From positions 1 through 9,352 of the forward strand of contig CAJUKM010000041.1 in NCBI GenBank assembly GCA_910587535.1: a DNA stretch of 9,352 nt, given 5' to 3'. This document shows, one piece after another, positions 7,126 to 9,352 of this stretch; position 1 is the first letter of the stretch, and each line of letters begins with the position of its first letter. The translations under genes were made by a program, and so were the position numbers. The stretch comes from an uncultured Bacilli bacterium. Lineage in GTDB: Bacteria > Bacillota_I > Bacilli_A > RF39 > UBA660. Below the pieces are notes generated by a model, which was not told the DNA's origin, ran no database searches, and saw only the letters and a program-made list of their open reading frames with translations.

Positions 7126-8325
7126 ATGAATACTAAAGGTGAATTTCCTATGCTAAATAGGGATATAGTATATTTAGATAACGGTGCGACTACTTGGAAA
7201 CCACAATGCGTAATCGACGCTATAGTGGATTATTATTCTAATTATACAGCTAATGCCCATAGGGGAGACTACGACATAAGCTTAAAAGTCGATATGGCAT
7301 ATGAAGGAACTAGAGATAAAGTACAAAAGTTTATAAACGCCAAACATAGAGAAGAAATAGTTTTTACGAGCGGTTCTACTGAATCTTTAAACATGATCGT
7401 GAACGGATTTTTCGATCACGTTTTGGAAAGCGGCGACGAAGTCATAATATCCGATTCAGAACACGCTTCAAACGTATTACCTTGGTTTAGACTAGCAAAG
7501 AAGAAGGGAATTATCGTCAAATATGTGCCTTTAGATGATACTTTCCATGTGACATTAGATGCGATTAAAAGAACAGTAACTCCTAAAACTAAAGTCATCT
7601 CTTTAGCGGAGATTACAAACGTAGTAGGAGATGTTAGACCGATCAAAGAGATAACCGAATTTGCACACAAAAATAATATCTTCGTAGTCGTCGATGGAGC
7701 TCAAAGCGTTCCACATAAGAAGACCGATGTGCAGGATACAGATGTCGACTTTTTAGCGTTTTCGGCCCATAAGATGTGTGGTCCTACAGGAGTCGGTATA
7801 TTATATGGTAAGCAAGAGCTTTTAGAAGAACTAGATCCCATTAACATGGGTGGCGGAATGAACGAATCTTTCGATAACGAGAATGCAATCTTCTTAAAAG
7901 AATTACCGACTAGGCTCGAAGCAGGTACACCTAATATAGCAGGTGTCATCGGTTTAGGTGCTGCAATCGACTATCTAGAAGAAGTGGGAATGGATAACAT
8001 TTTCTGTCATGAGATAGCATTAAAGAAATATTTGATCGAAAAGTTAACCCAAGTCAAACACATAGATATAATAAACGAAGAGTGCGACAGTGGAATTTTA
8101 GCTTTCAACGTCGACGGAGTATTCCCACAGGATGTAGCAATATATTTAAATAAATACAATATATGCGTAAGAGCAGGTAATCATTGTGCTAAAATACTTA
8201 AAAAAGCAGTGGGTGTAAAAAATACAGTAAGGGCGAGTTTATATTTTTATAATACAAAAGAAGATATCGATTCTTTAGTTGAACTTCTAAAAGACAGAGA
8301 TAAAATTATGAAAGAAATGATTTAG
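7126..8325 (+). CDS. sufS: Cysteine desulfurase SufS
   Basis: PLP enzyme that removes sulfur from cysteine, leaving alanine and an enzyme persulfide for cluster assembly. It has 399 aa from the ATG at 7126 (402 if GTG 7117 were used), normal for group II desulfurases. Residues counted from the ATG: YLDNGATT near the N terminus, H113 in SEHASN stacking on PLP, D190 and Q193 in VDGAQS, PLP-lysine K216 in FSAHKMCGP, and catalytic C354 in RAGNHCA. The short loop around C354 and the AGxHCA motif mark SufS rather than IscS. The common AGHHCA is AGNHCA here, one conservative change. It lies between the scaffold gene and sufU, its sulfur acceptor. The start lies 5 nt after the sufD-like stop. Confidence 0.96.
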   Translation: MNTKGEFPMLNRDIVYLDNGATTWKPQCVIDAIVDYYSNYTANAHRGDYDISLKVDMAYEGTRDKVQKFINAKHREEIVFTSGSTESLNMIVNGFFDHVLESGDEVIISDSEHASNVLPWFRLAKKKGIIVKYVPLDDTFHVTLDAIKRTVTPKTKVISLAEITNVVGDVRPIKEITEFAHKNNIFVVVDGAQSVPHKKTDVQDTDVDFLAFSAHKMCGPTGVGILYGKQELLEELDPINMGGGMNESFDNENAIFLKELPTRLEAGTPNIAGVIGLGAAIDYLEEVGMDNIFCHEIALKKYLIEKLTQVKHIDIINEECDSGILAFNVDGVFPQDVAIYLNKYNICVRAGNHCAKILKKAVGVKNTVRASLYFYNTKEDIDSLVELLKDRDKIMKEMI

Positions 8326-8754
8326 ATGGATGCAGATTTAAAAAGAGAAGTAATTTATGATAACTATAGTAACCCTTCAAATAGAGGGCATATAGAAAAT
8401 GAAGAATATATCTATGTAAATACCAATAATTCTTCTTGTATAGATAACATCGATTTATGGGTCAAATTGAAGAGTGGTATAATAGAAGATATAAAGTTCG
8501 ATGGAGAAGCTTGTGCGATATCAACTGCTAGTACTTCTATTATGACGAAAGAATTAGTTGGAAAGTCGATCGAAGAGGCTAAAAAATTTATAGAAAACTT
8601 CTACAATATGATAGAAGAGAGAGAGTACGATTCCAATATTTTAAATGAAGCTCTGGCGTTCGATGAAATATACAAGCAAGCGAATAGAAAGACGTGTGCT
8701 ACTCTTCCTTATAAAGGAATTTTAGATGCTTTAGAAAAGTATAAAAACGAATAA
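8326..8754 (+). CDS. sufU: Zinc-dependent sulfurtransferase / scaffold SufU
   Basis: Accepts persulfide from SufS and passes sulfur to the SUF scaffold; in Bacillus it binds zinc and activates SufS by ligand swapping. The 142-aa length is typical. Ligands are all present: C38 and D40 (SCIDN), C63 (GEACAIS) and C124 (KTCATLPY). The 61-residue distance from C63 to C124 includes the insertion that separates SufU from IscU. Two variations: the usual CGD is CID (I39), and GEGC is GEAC. The start ATG directly abuts the sufS stop (TAGATG) with only a weak upstream AAAGAAATGA, so it is probably translated by coupling. It is the last intact gene of the operon. In many Firmicutes sufB comes next; here it does not. 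Confidence 0.94.
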   Translation: MDADLKREVIYDNYSNPSNRGHIENEEYIYVNTNNSSCIDNIDLWVKLKSGIIEDIKFDGEACAISTASTSIMTKELVGKSIEEAKKFIENFYNMIEEREYDSNILNEALAFDEIYKQANRKTCATLPYKGILDALEKYKNE

Positions 8755-8852
8755 AGTTTTTATTTAAATAACTGAATTTTATCTAGATAATATATTAAAT
8801 TCTTTCAAATAATGAAGTAGATATTATATTTATATCTTAGTAGGGCGGTAAT
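8755..8852. other. AT-rich spacer after sufU, no terminator seen
   Basis: The sequence is strongly AT-rich with stops in the frames I checked. It holds a 6-bp inverted repeat, AGATAT (8819-8824) and ATATCT (8832-8837), with a 7-nt spacer and no following T-run, so it is not a convincing terminator. I found no well-spaced -35/-10 pair. Transcription of the suf genes could therefore run on into the broken frame downstream and stop at 9181-9216. Confidence 0.4.
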
Positions 8853-9173
8853 TTGGTCACAAATTATACATTAGATGGAACAAACATGAAAAGAACATCT
8901 TACGGTATAGGGCAAAGCATGAATTTATATGATGATGGAACAGATTTTCATCTTTATATGAATTTCCAATCTGATAGTAATTTAGGAGAATATCTTTATG
9001 CAACTTATCAACATGCAACGACAAATGTATCTCTAGCAACTTCAAAATCTTACTCTTTTTAAAGTACTGGCTTAGGAGGAGTATTAAAATTTAATACAAG
9101 TCAGATTTCTAATTATTTTGATGGTATGGAAGGTGTAAGAACAAATAAATGGAATTTTGATTATCCGTTATAA
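8853..9173 (+). pseudogene. Broken gene remnant of unknown function with one in-frame stop
   Basis: The frame opens after two stops (8838-8843), with a possible TTG at 8853 preceded by GGGCGG, and reads 69 codons to TAA at 9060-9062. In the same frame the next 36 codons (9063-9170) stay open to TAA at 9171, and their composition matches the first part: rich in Ser, Thr, Asn, Gly, Tyr and Phe with few charges, as in secreted beta-rich proteins. No signal peptide, Cys or known motif is visible. The simplest reading is the end of a larger extracellular or bacteriocin-like protein that lost its 5' part and gained a nonsense mutation. CpG is much rarer here than in the operon, suggesting a foreign origin. 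I do not recognise the family. A real 69-aa protein remains possible. Confidence 0.5.
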
Positions 9174-9180
9174 ATTAAAG

Positions 9181-9216
9181 ATTCAAATGAAATGTTATTT
9201 TCGTTTGAATTTTTTT
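9181..9216 (+). terminator. Strong rho-independent terminator
   Basis: A 12-bp stem ATTCAAATGAAA (9181-9192) / TTTCGTTTGAAT (9199-9210), with one T-G wobble, surrounds a 6-nt loop TGTTAT and is followed by six T (9211-9216). It lies 7 nt after the stop of the gene remnant. As no earlier terminator is visible after sufU, it may end the whole operon. The reverse strand lacks an equally good T-run. Confidence 0.85.
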
Positions 9217-9256
9217 CTTATTATTATGTTTTCTTTTTAAATAGAAATAGTAGCTC

Positions 9257-9285
9257 TTGAAAAAGTACCCAAAAAGTGGTAGATT
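9257..9285 (+). promoter_or_regulatory. Possible promoter for a downstream gene
   Basis: TTGAAA (9257-9262) and TAGATT (9280-9285) are 17 nt apart, and TGG before the -10 gives an extended form. Each hexamer is only a partial match, in an A-rich setting, so chance is possible. It points toward the right edge of the window. Confidence 0.35.
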
Positions 9286-9345
9286 AATAAGTAGAAAAGT
9301 AAGGCTAAACCTATAAAAAAACTTTCAAAACTTTAGTAAAAACCC

Positions 9346-9351
9346 TTGACA
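9346..9351 (+). promoter_or_regulatory. Consensus -35 box cut by the window end
   Basis: TTGACA, preceded by AAAAACCC, is a perfect sigma-A -35. Its -10 would fall about 17 nt further on, outside the window. It suggests that a new rightward transcription unit starts just beyond the end. Confidence 0.4.
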
Positions 9352-9352
9352 A

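Larger units (their letters stand above)
9217..9352. other. Non-coding end of window
   Basis: There is no open frame of useful length and no RNA-gene fold that I can see. It is T-rich at first, then A-rich, with a near-repeat of AACTTT around 9320-9333. Apart from the two promoter-like signals listed separately I find nothing supportable. Confidence 0.5.

Noticed and set aside
1092..7949. Several antisense open frames opposite the operon genes
   Set aside because: They lie wholly or mainly within well-identified genes, show no family motifs and are explained as coding shadows.
8819..8837. Inverted repeat as the suf operon terminator
   Set aside because: The stem is only 6 AT-rich base pairs and has no T-run after it.
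9060..9062. TAA read-through or recoding, or selenocysteine-type recoding
   Set aside because: TAA is not a selenocysteine or pyrrolysine codon, no recoding structure is evident, and 5' truncation plus foreign composition make a decayed gene simpler.
8853..9173. Lactococcin 972-type bacteriocin
   Set aside because: The Gly/Tyr/Ser-rich look prompted the idea, but I cannot match the family's motifs and there is no signal peptide or immunity/transport gene in view.
9240..9300. Insertion sequence end (ACCCAAAAAGTGG-like)
   Set aside because: It vaguely recalls terminal repeats of some IS families, but there is no matching inverted copy, target duplication or transposase remnant in the window.

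Overview
The window is a single plus-strand, tightly packed housekeeping operon from a low-GC bacterium, almost certainly a Firmicute (Bacillota). The order rlmN, PP2C phosphatase, PASTA kinase, rsgA, rpe is the classic Firmicute arrangement. A SUF cluster of the Firmicute type (sufC, sufD-like, sufS, sufU, with a SufU-class scaffold rather than IscU or SufE) supports the same group. TGA ends rlmN, rsgA and the sufD-like gene, and Trp is encoded by TGG, so the genetic code is standard and the organism is not a Mycoplasma. The PASTA kinase implies a peptidoglycan wall. I cannot fix the family; an anaerobic Clostridia, Tissierellia or Erysipelotrichia-like lineage is a guess.

Layout. Positions 1-100 hold a window-edge stretch and a plus-strand rho-independent terminator (68-99) belonging to something upstream. 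A promoter at 143-171 (TTGTAA, 17-nt spacer, extended -10 TGTTATAAT) drives rlmN. From 199 to 8754 ten genes follow with gaps of 0-9 nt or overlaps of 3-8 nt, except the rpe-to-membrane-protein gap (22-46 nt depending on the start used). I see no terminator among them, so translation/ribosome genes (rlmN, rsgA), wall signalling (prpC, prkC), pentose phosphate metabolism (rpe), a DUF308-like membrane protein and Fe-S assembly (suf) may share one transcript.

The suf part is the most notable. SufC, SufS and SufU look complete, but the single SufB/SufD-type scaffold is only 223 aa, about half the usual SufD length. It carries the SufD-type His motif, and no sufB follows sufU where the Firmicute sufCDSUB order would put it. 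The sequence there (8755-9173) is instead an AT-rich, CpG-poor stretch with a broken reading frame of unknown product interrupted by one in-frame TAA. It ends in a strong terminator (9181-9216).

The last 130 bases are non-coding. They carry two promoter-like signals, the second a consensus TTGACA cut by the window end, so a new transcription unit probably starts just beyond it.

How the genes fit together: PrpC and PrkC are an antagonistic phosphatase/kinase pair, and RsgA, a 30S-maturation GTPase, is a known PrkC-type substrate in Bacillus. SufS supplies persulfide sulfur, SufU carries it, and SufC plus the SufD-like protein are the ATP-driven scaffold on which clusters form. RlmN itself needs a 4Fe-4S cluster, so the operon contains both an Fe-S client and the assembly system.
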